From Gadus chalcogrammus (lineage: Eukaryota; Chordata; Actinopteri; Gadiformes; Gadidae): 64,000 bases of DNA. The notes under the pieces were generated by a model, which saw nothing but the letters and a program-made list of their open reading frames with translations, ran no database searches and was not told where the DNA came from. The position numbers and the translations under genes are program-made. Location of the stretch: positions 9,102,813 to 9,166,812 of the forward strand of contig NC_079431.1 in assembly GCF_026213295.1 (NCBI RefSeq). The letters are read 5' to 3'. This document shows positions 63,372 through 64,000 of the stretch, in pieces. The stretch's first letter is position 1; each line of letters starts with the position of its first letter.

Positions 63372-64000
<629 letters not shown>

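Overview
This is vertebrate nuclear DNA, almost certainly from a teleost fish. The coding content is small: one spliced exon and one intact intronless gene. Both have clear vertebrate protein counterparts. The rest is non-coding, with fish-type repeats: L2-like retroposon tails, hAT-like and TTAA-flanked miniature transposons, and very many long perfect (CA/GT)n and (GA/CT)n arrays. Adding up tract lengths by hand gives roughly 5 kb of simple repeat in 64 kb. That density fits a gadiform such as a cod relative, where dinucleotide repeats are known to be unusually abundant. The species is an inference, not something I can prove.

Layout. Positions 1-886 hold the end of an ADP-ribosylarginine hydrolase gene (adprh, + strand): intron, a 3' splice acceptor ending at 474, then the last coding exon 475-886. 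From about 0.9 kb to 52.8 kb I find no credible protein-coding gene. This roughly 52 kb desert holds a decayed LINE (1.2-2.2 kb), two TTAA-flanked inverted-repeat elements (14.65-14.91 kb and 28.45-29.05 kb), three near-complete copies of one retroposon family (35.6, 39.5 and 49.5 kb), several minisatellites, short hairpins and most of the microsatellites. At 52.87-54.28 kb on the minus strand lies an intact single-exon ARL4C small-GTPase gene with its probable 3' UTR and a CpG-rich 5' region. From 54.7 kb to 64 kb there is again no gene, but three more inverted-repeat elements (55.4, 57.2 and 61.8 kb) and more microsatellites.

The two genes are not an operon and have no known shared pathway. 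Both proteins belong to ADP-ribose or ADP-ribosylation-factor biology only by name: adprh removes ADP-ribose from arginine, while ARL4C is a GTP switch at the plasma membrane. A large gene-free flank is usual for a developmentally regulated gene such as arl4c, so some of the non-repetitive blocks may be enhancers. That cannot be shown without alignment.

I did not find a clearly new biological system. The items most worth a second look are the 595-bp foldback element and its smaller relative with matching ends, the near-perfect 44-nt hairpin at 33.36 kb and other hairpins, the exact 29-bp minisatellite with a 58-bp two-type order, the retroposon family, and the higher-order duplications inside the microsatellites.
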